Shown here: in pieces, positions 1 to 12,101 of the stretch
Position numbering within the stretch: position 1 is the stretch's first letter
Layout: every line of letters begins with the position of its first letter
From: Sphagnum compactum
Lineage: Eukaryota; Bryophyta; Sphagnopsida; Sphagnales
Reading direction: 5' to 3'
DNA: 64,000 nt
Assembly: GCA_965153455.1 (NCBI GenBank)
Contig: OZ234493.1
Location: 23,984,213 to 24,048,212 of the forward strand
The notes under the pieces: generated by a model
Database searches by the model: none
The model's input: the letters and a program-made list of their open reading frames with translations, nothing else
What the model was told of the DNA's origin: nothing
Made by a program: the position numbers and the translations under genes

Positions 1-1855
1 TTCCCTTTAATGTTTGCTAACTTGGTTTTGGCAATTATCTTGAAGGTGATTGTCCTCTTGTGCCTTGGACTCCTTGGAAAATTACATTTCCAATTGATCA
101 TTGACTCATTACATTGCTCACATTTCCTTTTGAAACTTATCAATTTAATTTCTAACTTCCTTAAAGATTTGGATCATTTAATAGCTTTTGTTTTAAGTTG
201 AACAATTTCACCTTCATAAAACACCAAATGTTAAGAGGCAATGTGGAGGTTTTTTGCCACCATTTGCAAGGGTGTGTTTTCAATATGAAGATAATCAACT
301 TCAATTCACAACTTTTGCTAATTTTCCAATTGTTATTAGACCCTATGTAATTATGCCTATAGTTTAGTAACTTGCTTTTCAACAATTTGTCAAGTTTCAA
401 ACCTATTTCTTACCTATTTAATATCTAGGTGCAATCACACAAATAAGATTTTTTTATATTGTAAATTTTTTAATATATCATTGAAACATATGAGTTAATT
501 TGAAAAATCCAACGAATAAAAAGTTGTCAAAATCATTCATTAAATGATGCAATGGTTGTTATTAAGCACAAAAATGACATGTAAATGGGGTTCAAATTTT
601 TTGATAATGAAATATTTCTTGAAATCTTTTACGTAAACCTTGACATATTAGTATTAAAAAAATTTCAAGATTTTAAAGGTTTTTTTAAGACTTTTGTGAA
701 AATAGTCCTAAAAGTATTCCCCCAAAAGCAGTCCCCTAAACAAGTGGGTGTGGCAGGTGTTATCCCATTTGCACTCATCTAAAATCATGGTTATCAATTT
801 TTTTCCTAGGAATGTGCTATGATGATGAACTTGGCCTCAATAATAAACCAATCCCCTAGTGTCAAATAAGAACTATTTAATAACACTTATCTTGTGGATT
901 TATATCAAAGAGGTTGGATGTTTGAAAATTTTAATCATTGAAACGACAATAAACACAAAAAATGCATTACTATTTGGATCACCTCCACATTGTATTGGTG
1001 AACATTATTAATGAATTTTGCACCAATGCAAATAAAATTATTCCCATGTGCACTTTTCTGGTACCCACAAACATAAACTTGTTACACCCATTTGGTATCT
1101 ACAATATCTACCCAATTCTTCCAAGTCTCCATTTCCCTAACAACAATGTGTACTAATTTCTTCTTCTTTTTCTTCTTATTCTTATCTATTTCTTATTTTT
1201 GCTTTGACTCACTTAAAGTTCCCTTCATCTTCTTTTGTACTACCAAAGGCATTTTATTAATCTAATAAATTATAAATATCTTGGCAATCTTTCAACATTT
1301 TCGCAAATGTTCATCCCCCTTTCCTAAAAGTTCACAATGTTTTGCAACCAATAAGAATACAAAAAAAATGATGAATAGTATGAGGAGTAAGAAAAAACTT
1401 TCTCCTATTTATTTCTTTCACCACAAGAAATTATTTTGACGAAAGATGCAATCACGTATGCATGTAATTGAAAGGCAATCATCATTGGATGCCGAAATGA
1501 CATCCTTGTATTCCATACTCATTAATGGTCATGCCTTCTTGCAACATTCCATTATTTTGCAAATGCATCAATATTTTCTAGTATCTACCTTTCAAAAAAT
1601 ACTTCCATTGAAAAATAGTCGATTGCCATACATTTAAAACACGATTGGTACTCATGCCCATATTTTGTTCGGTATAATCGATTGATTCAGTGGCCCAATA
1701 TTTTTCAATAGTAATGTTTTGATGTTGACAAAAGTTTGGTTGTGGGCTTTCTTTTGATCATTAAGTTTTTGAATCCTTTAGTTGCAAGAAAAAATATCTT
1801 TGGGGCGCTACCTTTTAATTTTCATCTATTTTATTATTTCCCTCCCCCCCGCCCA
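1..1855. other. AT-rich intergenic DNA, no gene recognised
   Basis: No open frame here resembles a protein family I know. The stretch lies on the downstream (3') side of the gypsy pol remnant, which is on the minus strand, so it may include that element's 3' end, but I could not identify an LTR boundary or a polypurine tract. A short C-rich run sits near 1,840-1,855. Confidence 0.5.
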
Positions 1856-1889
1856 AACCCGCTCCTATTTGAATTGGGCTACTAATTTC

Positions 1890-2110
1890 CTAGCACCTAC
1901 ATCTAGGACTTGGTAGGGCTTAAGTTTGTTGATGTTAACTAAAATGGGGTTGGGATTGAATTTATTAATGGTTGCAAGTACGACAATATTGTTTGGCAAA
2001 CAATATTCTATTTAGTGAAGGCTTAACCATTTTTCAAAAATTTCCTTGGGTGAGACTTTTTGCTTTTGGGAAACCAAAATACATAGTCCCCTAAAGAGAA
2101 TTTTTATTTA
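1890..2110 (-). pseudogene. degenerate gypsy integrase C-terminal domain
   Basis: The minus-strand translation reads FSLGDYVFWFPKSKKSHPRK, then after a stop and frame change PNNIVVLATINKFNPNP followed by LVNINKLKPY. This is the GPY/F-type integrase C-terminal module of plant gypsy elements (the GD.V...K....GKF block followed by the NNT..L..L...P.P.NVN.LK.Y block). It directly follows the RT remnant in genomic order, so the RNase H and integrase catalytic core were lost from this copy. Confidence 0.75.
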
Positions 2111-2289
2111 TGATTGTGGGCCACAAGAACATGGTTCAACTATTTTTGTGATCAAGGTGCAAGATTGGTGCATTCATATACCAAGCCTTAATTGTATCCC
2201 AAGCTTTTTGGTGTTTGGTAGTTTGCTTGGAGGCTTTAAATTTTGCATTGGTTTTGTGACTGGTGCCATGATAAATGCAATTTTTTTTA

Positions 2290-2985
2290 ATGAAACATCA
2301 ATATAACTACACCATTCAAATCTTGTTGAATATTTGAATGTGTTTGGGATTCTTCAATGGTGGCATATCCAAAAAAATTCTTAAGGTCTAGCAATTTCCC
2401 TTCCTTGGAAAAAATGTAGACCAAATAACCTTCAAGTAGACCCAAAAAATACATTTTTCTAAATTTAAGTTAATGCCAAAGTCTTGACATTTGTTGAATC
2501 AAAGTTGTAGCTTCTGTAGAGGTGTTTCAATGTCATTGAAGACACTAAAACCACCAAGAAACAAATTCATAAAATAATCAAAATATTCCTTGAAAGTTTG
2601 ATCGACAATGTTTTCTAGTATGTTGGTGAAACATTCTTCATATTGAATAGCACATGATGATTTAGACAAAGTCTCTAATCAATCGGTAATGAAATATGTT
2701 TTGTACCTATATTCAAAGGTTATCATAATATGATGATAACATTCAAATCCATCTAGAAAGGAGCAAATTCCATGGCATGTCATTGCATCCATAATTTTCT
2801 CAATAAAAGGAAGAAATATGGATCTTTTTCATCGTTGAGTTTGCAAAAATCAATGCAGCTCTTCAACTTCCTATTTTTTGGGGTACCACCATAAATGAAT
2901 AGGACTAGGTAGTTTGGTTTATTGTTTGAATGAAATCCTGCTTTTAACTTTTTGTCCAAATCGTGTTTCAACAATGATAATGTAG
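2290..2985 (-). pseudogene. degenerate gypsy reverse transcriptase
   Basis: The minus-strand translation gives LDKKLKAGF, then a block ending in KSCIDFCKLND, then a shifted block with CSFLDGFECYHHIMI and later YFDYFMNLFLGGFSVF and CQDFGINLN. These match, in order, the gypsy RT segments for the KLL.AG entry region, the R.CIDYR.LN motif, the FS.LD..SGY.QI motif with the first catalytic Asp kept, the Y.DD box and the region before the primer grip. The Y.DD catalytic pair has decayed to FDYF. Beyond it, LDMPPLKNPKHIQIF resembles the segment just after RT. Several in-frame stops are present, so no functional enzyme is possible. Confidence 0.8.
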
Positions 2986-3109
2986 TTAAGATTCCTTCGG
3001 TATCTAGCTTGATGAACTAGGGGAATTGAAGTATCCATTTCAATTCAATGTTGAGCAATATGAAAGTGGAATCCCTTTGAAATCCTAACATTAGAAGAAA
3101 ATCCAGTTT

Positions 3110-4000
3110 TGCAATTGGTGTTTGTAATGAAATTCCAGTTGCACATGCCACATGCAACTGCATTTGGCATAGTTGTATAAAACAAGTTGTAGCCAACTTG
3201 TAGTTGCATGTGACATATGGTACTTGACATGTATATATGGTATGTATATACATTTTCATCAATATGTATTCCTACAACAAATTACATATATGCAACTATG
3301 TGTGAAACTAAATGGCAATGTTTATTCTTATGACATGTGTCCATTTTGAATGCCAATTATTTGGTGACATGTGTCATTTAAACATATTTTGGTATATAAT
3401 ATAATATAATATTAAAAATATGGATAATCCAATTTAAGTTTTTCAGGATGTTGACACATGTCATCTAGGTAGGTAGGTAGGTAGATAAGGTTTATTTTAT
3501 GACACCTGTCCATTTTGAATGCCAATTATGTGGTGCCACGTGGCATTTAAACACATATTGGTTTTTAATTTTTTAATTTTTTAATTTAAATTTAAATCAT
3601 CAAATTTAAGGTTTATATGATGGTGACATGTGGCACCTAGGTAGGTAGGTTTGTTTAAGTAAGGTAGGTAGGTAGATAAATAGGCTTAAATAGGTAGGTA
3701 AGTAGGCCCAAGCTAACTAGTTAGGTTTAGGATAACCCTTTTTTTATTTTGGGTTTAACTTTTTAGGATTGAACTTCTTTTATTGGTTCATTTCAAATGG
3801 CATTTGCTTTTGAACTATTTCTACTGTAGTTATATAGTTTAGAAAAATAAAAATATGACAAAGGATATGGGATAAACATTTTAATTGCAAGCATAACCAA
3901 CCTACTACCTAATATATATGTTATATTAAACTAGTTTACCTACAAGGTATATTAATTATTATAGGTAATAATATTAATATAAAGATAAAATAAAGTGAAA
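3110..4000. repeat. decayed CACTA-like repeat with TAGG-rich tract
   Basis: Positions 3,125-3,240 hold many copies of a TTGCA/TGCAA word (as in CAGTTGCACATGCC), like the subterminal repeats of the intact CACTA element at 9,396-12,082. Positions 3,860-3,900 (ATATGGGATAAAC then TTTTAATTGCAAG) match an arm of that element's internal hairpin. Between them are TAGG-rich tracts (3,465-3,485; 3,640-3,710). The segment at about 3,760-3,900 also resembles 61,980-62,170. I read it as a degraded relative of the CACTA family without clear ends. Confidence 0.45.
3315..3650 (+). repeat. two-copy tandem duplication, about 165 bp
   Basis: Two adjacent copies (about 3,315-3,482 and 3,483-3,650) both read TATGACA..TGTCCATTTTGAATGCCAATTAT.TGGTG.CA, then an AT-rich stretch, then a GACA..TG.CA(T/C)CTAGGTAGGTAGG ending. 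They are diverged but aligned over their full length. Confidence 0.65.
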
Positions 4001-4665
4001 TAAAATAAATATTAAATATTATTATTATATCTGTATCATTTAAATTATAGCTATCTTACCATATTACTAAACAATCAAGTGCAATATAATAAGGCAAGAT
4101 TTACTATTCTTATATCAAATAGATCTAATTTTGCAACAAACAATGTGTTTTCTTTTTCAACGATAATTTCATTGATGAAATCATAACATAATAGCTATCT
4201 CTATTGTATTACACTTAGTGCACTTGTTTAGTGTACTTTGTAATGAATTTAGGTCTTTTTGGGTTTAATTTTTTGAAAAAAACCTAGGAAAAATACATTT
4301 CCTTTAGGAAAAAAATCATCACTTTTCAAAAAAAAAACTTTGGGGGAAAAAAAACCCCCATTTGTCTCAACTTCTCATTTTGGGGACATGGTTTTTTTTT
4401 TTTTTTTTTCAAATTTTCAAAAAAAAGATTTTGAATTAAAAAAAATTCAAATTTAGTTAAATTCACATTAGAAAAACATGATCTTCTAAAAAATTCCCAA
4501 ATTTTTTGTCCAAAAAACCATTGTTGGTTTAGTATTGACTTTTTAACATGCTAACTAATCTTAGTATTAGGGTTTAAATAAAAATTTCCTTTTCATACTA
4601 GTTTGGTACTGGTAGCCTATTAGGTACAATGAAAAGGCTACTGTGTAACAACAGCCATTAATGCA
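4000..4665. other. AT-rich spacer, nothing recognised
   Basis: Low-complexity A/T runs only, including a T-tract near 4,391-4,409. No coding, RNA or element signature was seen. Confidence 0.5.
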
Positions 4666-4789
4666 CCATTTTGCCCACTAGATGGGCTGTGTTTTTTCAT
4701 TCGGCGTTAGATGGGGTTCATCAAAGTCCATTTTTTTTCGCTCCTAACCACTGTACTTTTTTTTTGGGGTTTGTTTTTGGTTGTTTTTT

Positions 4790-5300
4790 CCCTAGACCTA
4801 ACCTCACACATAATAATCTTACTCACCTTCCGACCCTCATAAGTATTGTACCAACCTTGGTACCTTACGAATTATCCCCTATTGACATAGCTACCTTAAT
4901 AACTAGTTATCTTACTGATCTACCTATACTAATTACCTACCCTACCAACCTAGCTACATTATTATTTAGCAACCCTATATACACAACCACCCTACTGACA
5001 TAAATATTCTACAAACCTAGTCACCTTGATAAGGTAACTTGTTTCCTATATACTAACTTGCTTACTTACATGCCTATTTATTTTAATAACCTATCTACCT
5101 TGCTCCTTGAACTTCCTTTCTACTTACTAATTTGCCTACTAACCCAACTACCTACCTATATACCTACTTACCTACCTATGCACCCAACTTCCTACCTACC
5201 ACTATGTTCACCTACCTACCTATGTTTTTAACATAACCAAATACCTAATTAATTACCTACTCACTTTTCCCACCCCCTTAACCCCCCAATCCTACCTATC
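4790..5300 (+). repeat. degenerate CCTA/TACC low-complexity tract
   Basis: The stretch is dominated by imperfect CCTACC, TACCTA and ACCTACTT words. It is the reverse-complement sense of the TAGG tracts at 3,465-3,710 and 9,905-9,935. The overlapping 110-residue open frame is a by-product of this composition. Confidence 0.6.
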
Positions 5301-5514
5301 AATTTAACAAGGCTCACCTTAGTTCATGGATGATGAACATAGGTCCCCATATGTAGGTATTATAAACAATTTATAGTGGAAACAATATCATAATTGTAGC
5401 CATTTTGGTTTAGTTAATGCATATTTTATTAAATTTTGTTTACCTAATTTATTTATGGAATGGACATTACAATACATCTTTTCATGTAATTATTATAAAT
5501 ATGTTTTCTTGGCT

Positions 5515-6665
5515 TATGGTTTAGGTTTAAGGTTAAGACACATAAAGTAATTAGCAAATTTTTCACAAATCTATAGTAATTAACCTAAATTAGGCAAAAT
5601 TTGGGGTGAAATTTTAAGGTTTAGATAGATGTGAAATAATACAATTTCATTCTATGTCTTTTTCAAAGAAAGTGGAAAAAATTAGTTTGAAGAGATCACA
5701 CAAAGATAAAAGACATATATTTTCTTTTGGTTTTTATAAAATTTATTTGATTATTTTTGAAGATTAAAGTTTTTCTTCGGTTCGGAAATCTTTGTAATTT
5801 AAAAGCTTAAAAATTTGGTTTCTAAATTTTTTCCTATGATTTAAAAAAATAATTATTTTGCATTATATAATTTGTATACTTTGTATAGTTTTTTGGGTTT
5901 AGGGCATATATCATTAAAACTTTTTTTTGGTAGGGTTTGTATAATTAAGGTTGTAATAAGGCTTATGGCAAAATATCATATGGATTTTTAGGGTTATGTC
6001 TTATGAATTAATGTTTAGGAATTTGGTTCATATATATTAAGGCTTAAGGTTTATACTTTAGACTTTGCTCATTGTATTGGTTTCTGATCTTATCACTCGT
6101 TTAGATCTATAACATAATTATGAATCTCCTTTATTTCCATATGTTCCATAGTTGTTAAAGTTCAATATTTCCTAACCCACTTTTGTTTAAATGCAATATC
6201 TGTATCATATTATGATAATTCAGTAACCATGAAACATAAAAGTATTTTTAAAATATTTGATTCCCAACCAATACATCAGGAAATTAATGTTTTCAAAATT
6301 ATTTATTCACTTTATAGTATGATTTAACGTATATAAAAATGAACATAATGTAAAATTGGTCACATTGATGATATAGGGGGTTAGGGTTTAATGTAAAATT
6401 TACTATTTAATGTTATGGTTTAGGTTTAGAGTTTAGGACATATAAATTAATTAACATTTTTTTACAAGTCTATAATAATTAAAATAAATCTAAGGTGCAT
6501 TTTGAGCATATGTAAAACAATGCAATGTCATTTTATATATTTCTAAAGAAAATGAAAGAATTTAACTTGGAAATATTACCAAATGGTAAGAAACATACCT
6601 TTTTTTGTGTTTTGTTACAAATTTTATTTAATTATTCAAAAAATTAAGGGCAAATTTTTAGTTGG
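5515..6665 (+). repeat. pair of diverged direct repeats about 900 bp apart
   Basis: Positions 5,515-5,790 and 6,414-6,665 align over about 250 bp. Both begin TTTAGG(T)TTA.(A)G.TTA.GACA(C/T)AT, continue through TCTATA.TAATTAA and CAATTTCATT/CAATGTCATT, then AAAGAAA.TG.AA, and end in TTTTATTT.ATTATT. The arrangement suggests an old duplication or the ends of a small decayed element. No internal gene is visible. Confidence 0.5.
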
Positions 6666-6689
6666 TGAAAATAAATATGTGTGCGGGTA

Positions 6690-7520
6690 TTGCAAAATTA
6701 TATGAATACCTAGCCCTAAATGCAATACCCATATTCAAGTTCGTTTCGGTATAACCCATAAGTGATTTAAATAACCTAAGGTGCAGACCCAACCCTAAAT
6801 GCAATACCCACATGTAAGCTCATTTCAAAATAATTAGTATGTAATTTAGGTGGCCTTTCAATGAAAACCAAAGCCTATATGCAATACCCACATGTAAAGT
6901 CACTTCAAAAGTGGTTTGGGTACCCAATAATATGTCTCTTTATATACCTAAATTAATTTTATGACAATTAATTATCTAAAATAATGGTTTGAATAACTTA
7001 TCAACATAATCAACTTAATTAAGATAATAAATTAAATATCAAATTATTGATTTGATTTTTAAATCTAAATTTTAATTATCTGAATATTGAAGGTTCAACC
7101 AAATATTCAATTAATTGATATTAAAAACATATGATTGTTTAAATATGATAATCAATCATTTACATTATCTGAATTTTTTAAAAAGTAATTCCTTAATTAT
7201 GGCATTATTTGTTGATATTTAGACTAGATTAGTATGTCATATGAACCCCATAAATATTACAATGGAAACTTATATGCAATTATTGCAAAAGATGTTACAA
7301 ATCAGCAATTATTTATGGACCTATATGTGGGTATTATAATGGATGTTAAAAAAATCAACTACTAGACCTATATGCAGGTATTGCAATGAATGTAAAAAAA
7401 CTAACAATTATTTACGAAACCTATATGTGGGTATTGTAATGGATGTAAAAAAACTAACAACTATTTATAATACCTATATGGGGGTATTGCATTTTTGAAA
7501 TGACCTTATAGAAATTATAA
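6690..7520. repeat. inverted clusters of TGCAATACCCA minirepeats
   Basis: Three units begin near 6,714, 6,793 and 6,872 (period about 79 bp), each containing TGCAATACCCA(C/T)AT followed by a TCA.TTC block. From about 7,310 to 7,500, four units of about 60 bp carry the inverse word (TATATG.GGGTATTGCA and ATGGATGTAAAAAAACTAAC). The opposite orientations on the two sides look like a foldback element with multi-copy arms. No open frame of note lies between. Confidence 0.5.
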
Positions 7521-8225
7521 TAGAAAGGATGTAGGTATTGCACAATGTTCATTTTGATATTTGTAAACCTTAAATAAATTAATGTTACTTATTCATATGG
7601 TACTATTTAAGTTTTGATTCTTACATCTAAAGTACTAATAAAATTATGAAAAATAGGACATATATAATTAACCAATATACCCATCAACAAGTGTGACTAG
7701 AAGAAAATATTATATTGATAAAAGATGTACAAATATGGGTGGATAAAAAAATGCTAAAGAACATAATGAAAAAAAAGGTTCTTTATAATATATCAAAGGA
7801 CTAAAGTTCAAAAATTGGGTAGTTTCAAAAATGAAAGGGCTAAAAGAACCTAGCTAATTATATAAAGTGGAAACCCTAAACCATATAATTATCTACAACC
7901 CCATATTTAACTCGATAAGCAGCTGCTGCATTTGCAACCCTTATTGCATGATGAACAACGTACAAATGGCGATGTTGCATCTTAACCTGAACTACATTTG
8001 CAATAAACTTTTTTTTTATTGTGCCCTAAACCCTATAAACACCCAAAAAACCACCAAATTAAACCCTAACACACTTTGCATGAAACAAAATTATAAAAAA
8101 AAATACACATTGATTATTATGTTTCTTTTACTTTCATGAATCATTCTGGATTGATGGAAATCCAATACATTTGTCAACTCTTGTGTCTAACTTGTTTTAG
8201 TGGACTTTCAATCCCAATTTTTGAC
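7521..8225. other. AT-rich spacer, nothing recognised
   Basis: No family-like coding or RNA signature was found. The open frame at 7,867-8,139 is Asn/Ile-rich with no recognisable domain, and I do not call it a gene. Confidence 0.4.
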
Positions 8226-8229
8226 ATCC

Positions 8230-8560
8230 CATGCCTTGTTCGTTGCAATAGCACCACAAAAAAAGACGATGGCACATTGCTGTCATCTTCTTCTCTCTAA
8301 CACAGAGAAGAAGGTGATGGTAGCAAGCTGCTATCGCTTTCTTCGTTGGAACACCACCATAAAAAAAGACAATGACACATTGCCGTGCTGTCGTTTTCTT
8401 CTTCTTTTCAGGCACAAAGAAGAAGGCAACGACATTAAGTTGTTGTCGCCTTTTTCGTTGTAACACCACCGGAAAGGACGATGGTGCATTGTCGTTGTTT
8501 TCTTCTTCTTAAACACAAAGAAGACAAAACACGTAAGACAACAACAAAATAAAACCAAGA
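8230..8560 (+). repeat. minisatellite of about 105-111 bp units
   Basis: Three to four diverged units start with TTCGTTG.AA.(A)CACCAC (near 8,238, 8,342 and 8,453), run through AAAAAGACGATGG.ACATTG and end in a TCTTCTTCT...AACACAAAGAAGAAG segment. A truncated echo lies near 8,866. The open frames on both strands here are composition artefacts. Confidence 0.6.
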
Positions 8561-8589
8561 GAAGGGACGGAGCTTACCTTCAAGCTCAT

Positions 8590-9335
8590 GCTTTGCCCTC
8601 TCACTTTTGACTCTCATTTCTACTTTCTTGCTTTTGCTCTTTTGTTTCAAGCGCTTTATTCTGGCTGCCACTTCTCCCCTCCCACTTTTAGTTCGTAGTT
8701 TTGCCTTCCTTCTTCTACCCTTTCGTTCAAGCTCTTTCAAGCTCTGACAATGGAGTGAACACAAAATGAGGTGAGGTAGGTAGGTAGGAAGGAGGTAGGA
8801 GGGGGGGGGGAGGTAGGTAGGAGGGGAAAATTTTGGGATGACAACAAGATAGCTGTCATCGCCTTGTTCGTAACAAAAAAAAAAGAAAAAAAAAAGGCAA
8901 TGACACTTTTGTGTCTTTGCCTTCTTGACTTCAAACAAAAACAAAAACATGAAAGAAGACGCCATCATCTTCTTCTCAAACAAAAGAAAAAAAAAAGAAA
9001 CATAAAGAAAAAAAAACCCATAAAGAAGAAAAAAAATGCAGAGAAAGGAGGGAACTTACCTTTCTTCTTTCGCTTTTGCATTTGGGATGAAGCGATGCTC
9101 TTGCCTTCTCCTCTCCACGTTCCTTCAACTTTGAGCTCTCCACTTTCCTCAAGCCTTATGTCTTTTGTCTCCTCGAAGTTTTGTGCTACTCAAGCTCAGG
9201 AGCTCTCCTGAGCTCTCGAAAGGGAGTGAGTGAGAAATGAGGTGAGGGAGGTAGGAGGGGGGAGGTAGGTAGGAGGCAGGTAGAAGGGGGGGGAGGTAGG
9301 TAGGAGGGGAAAATTTTGGGGCAAAGAAGGGGGCT
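8590..9335 (+). repeat. duplicated module with TAGG/GGGG tail
   Basis: Two related modules (about 8,590-8,840 and 9,060-9,330) each run from a C/T-rich segment (TTTCTTGCTTTTGC / TTTCGCTTTTGCATTTGG) through a CAAGCTC...GAGTGA block to a tail of GAGGTAGGTAGGAGGGGAAAATTTTGGG, with a G-homopolymer inside the tail. They are separated by an A/AG-rich stretch at 8,870-9,050. Confidence 0.55.
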
Positions 9336-9395
9336 GAAAAATCCCTGGGCAGGGGAAGAGGATGTGTTTTGGTTCATCCCCAAAACAGCTTGAAC

Positions 9396-12082
9396 CACTA
9401 GTAGAAAATGGCCATTTTGCGACTGGTCCATGTGACTAATTTTTAGTTGCAAGCGACATTTGCAACTAAAATTCTAATAGTCGCGTTGGACAAGTCGCAT
9501 TAACACTAGTTGCAAACGACAACGAATTTTGGATGAAAGAAAAGTCAACAAAATATGCTTTCATCCTGTGATTAGTCATATACGTATTGTCGTTTGCAAC
9601 TAAGATGCGACTTTTTTGGTGAGCCATGGGAACAAGTTATGTGTTGCCACGTGTCCCAACTTTTAATAATTGAAAATATGTTATTATTATTTTGAAATAA
9701 TCTAAGATGTTTAATTTTTATGTTTGGATGGTTTAGATTGTGACACATGGTGCAATAAAAATTTGCCACATGGCATATTAATTGATATTTTCCAAATTAA
9801 ATTTAAATCAATATTTAGGTATGTAGGTTGCATTAAGTACTTACCTACCCATTTAGGCTAAACACCTATCTAGATATGACCTATTTACCTACTTAGGCCA
9901 AATACCTACTTAGGTAGGTAGGTAGGTAGAAAAATAGGTAGGCAAGTTAGGGAAGTAGGTAGTTAGGTGTAAATACATGAATATTTATATTTTACTTTGG
10001 GTCAAGTCATATTTAATGACTCATCCCATATGCCCATCTATTTTCATATGTAAATGTAAGACAAAACACTTTATTTATATATTTTTCAAGATGGGAATGA
10101 AAGCCAAAACATATGGGACAAACTTTTTAGTTGCAAGTCGTTTACGACTAAAAAATGTTCAGTTGCAAACGACTTGCAACTAAAAAGTTTATCCCATATG
10201 TTTTGGTTTTCATTCCCATCTTGAAAAGTATATAAGTAAGTAAATAAGTGACATCTTACTAGTTAACTAATTAAGTAATATAATTATTAATTATTTAACG
10301 AATGAAATATAGAAAAATAAATTTATAAACTTGCTAATTAATTAATCAACAACTAAACTAGAAACTAACTATTTATTTATAATACTAATAATCAATCTCT
10401 TATTATTACTGAATTTATTATATTATTATTAAATATTAATTTATTTATTAGTTAGATAAACCATAATATTATATTAACTATAATAATCAATCAATCAATT
10501 TAATTAACTAGTAATTGGCTAATATTGAAATATTTAGCTAATTATTACTAAGTAATAAATTATTATTTTGTAACCAAATAAATTAATATAATAACTGAAA
10601 TATTCAGTATTTAATTATTAATAAATATTGATTATAAATATTGACTATTAGGTTTTAATATCTAATAATATAATTAAAACCTAGCCTAGGCTAACTATTT
10701 TATTATAATTACTCCCATTATTATTTTCATTTATATAGTTAATAGTAAATATATAAGTAAATATTTAATAGAAAAAAATCATTAATTCAATTATTATTGT
10801 AGCTAGTTGGTAGCCAAGGTTAACTATTTTATTATTATTATTCATATTATTAATTCACTCATTAATTGATTTATGAAATATTACAATAAATATTATATAT
10901 TTTATAAATTATATTTTTCCTTCGAAAATTATTTCTGCATTTGTATAATAATTTATTAGATTTCCATTCTAAATTATACAATAATTATTATAAAATATAC
11001 AATAATAGAACTAAAAATTAGAAATATATATTAGTAAATGATTATAATCATTGACTTATTAATAATTAATAAATATCAACTATAAATTTTAAATACGAAA
11101 ATTTAAAACTATATATTAATATTTCTTAATAATTATTATATTAATATAATAAAATTTCATAATTGATTACTTATAATAATAATAACAATAATGTAATTTG
11201 TCACTAGCCTAGGTTAGCTATTTTATTACTATTATTATTATTATTACTATATGTCACTTGTTAGACTATTATGATTTACTATAATTAAGTTTTCATTTTT
11301 TAAAGAAATAAAAATTAATTCGTAATAAGTACATTAATCATTTGAAAAGAATTTAATAATATATTAATTTTTAAATAATTACTTCAATAATTATAGAATT
11401 ATTTTTCTTATCATTTTAATATCATCATCATTATGATCATTATGTAACAAGATATTAATGTTTTTAAATTTTAGTTAAAGATAATATTTAAATTTAGTTT
11501 TTATTACATGTAGTTAATGTAAATATATAATAATAATAATAATAATAATAAATGTCATTTTAAATAATTTTAGAAGTATAATAAAATGGTTTGGATAAAC
11601 TTATAATATGGGCACAATATATTTAACAAATATCTTATGTATATAATTTTGATATACTCAAAATATATACCATTTAATGTAACCATAATATCAAGGCCAT
11701 TTATGATAATAATAATATTTTAATACACATCTAATATGGTTGTTCATATACATTCAAATTATACATTTATAAATCCTAATACATCAAACTATATTTTTTA
11801 AAATTCACAAAATATACCTTTATATACTTATAGGGTTACAACTAAATTGGTCACATTTGCAACTAATGGGACATAAATTGTTCTTCTTGGATGAAAACTT
11901 AACTAAATGTTGTTCACATGGAAGGATGAACACCAAATTAGTTGCAAACTAGTTGCACTGTAGTTGCAAATATGACCAACACAAGAAATAGTTGCAAAAA
12001 TGTCCAAATGTAGTTGCAAATAACTGATAGTCGCATGTAGTCGCAAAGAGATTGGTTACATTTTAGCCAATTTCTACTAGTG
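9396..12082. mobile_element. non-autonomous CACTA (En/Spm-type) transposon
   Basis: The left end reads CACTAGTAGAAA and the right end reads TTTCTACTAGTG, an exact 12-bp terminal inverted repeat of the CACTA type. It is flanked by the same three bases on each side (AAC at 9,393-9,395 and 12,083-12,085), the 3-bp duplication expected for this superfamily. Inside both ends are many copies of short subterminal words (AGTTGCAA, GTCGCA, TTGCAAC), best seen at 9,415-9,520 and 11,835-12,060, which in known CACTA elements bind the transposase. The 2,687-bp element has no transposase frame. Its centre is very AT-rich and includes a TAGG tract near 9,905-9,935 and a long hairpin at 10,075-10,235. It would need a transposase from elsewhere to move. 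The intact termini and target duplication suggest a fairly recent insertion. Confidence 0.92.
10075..10235. repeat. long hairpin (about 70-bp arms) inside the CACTA element
   Basis: The left arm (about 10,076-10,149) and right arm (about 10,158-10,235) are near-perfect reverse complements with only a few mismatches. Each contains TTTCAAGATGGGAATGAAA, then CCAAAACATATGGGA, then AAACTTTTTAGTTGCAAGTC in the same sense. The loop is only about 8-10 bases. The arms carry the same TTGCAA words as the subterminal repeats, so this may be two copies of an element end brought together. If transcribed it would give a long double-stranded RNA stem. Confidence 0.85.
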
Positions 12083-12101
12083 AACGGCCTCATCCTGAAC
12101 T

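Larger units (their letters stand above)
1856..3010 (-). mobile_element. Ty3/gypsy retrotransposon pol remnant, internally deleted
   Basis: Read on the minus strand, this stretch carries pieces of a gypsy polyprotein in the right order: the start of reverse transcriptase near 2,980, the rest of RT down to about 2,300, then the integrase C-terminal domain at about 2,110-1,895. RNase H and the integrase core, which normally occupy more than a kilobase between these parts, are missing, so the copy has a large internal deletion. Stops and frameshifts interrupt every part. The family call rests on conserved motif spacing. It is a dead fossil, not a gene. Confidence 0.8.

Noticed and set aside
4671-5003. 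110-residue open frame
   Set aside because: Created by degenerate TACC/CCTA repeats rich in Thr, Leu and Tyr codons.
8435-8983. 182-residue minus-strand open frame
   Set aside because: Product of the purine/pyrimidine minisatellite; Lys/Phe-rich without motifs and mirrored by open frames on the other strand.
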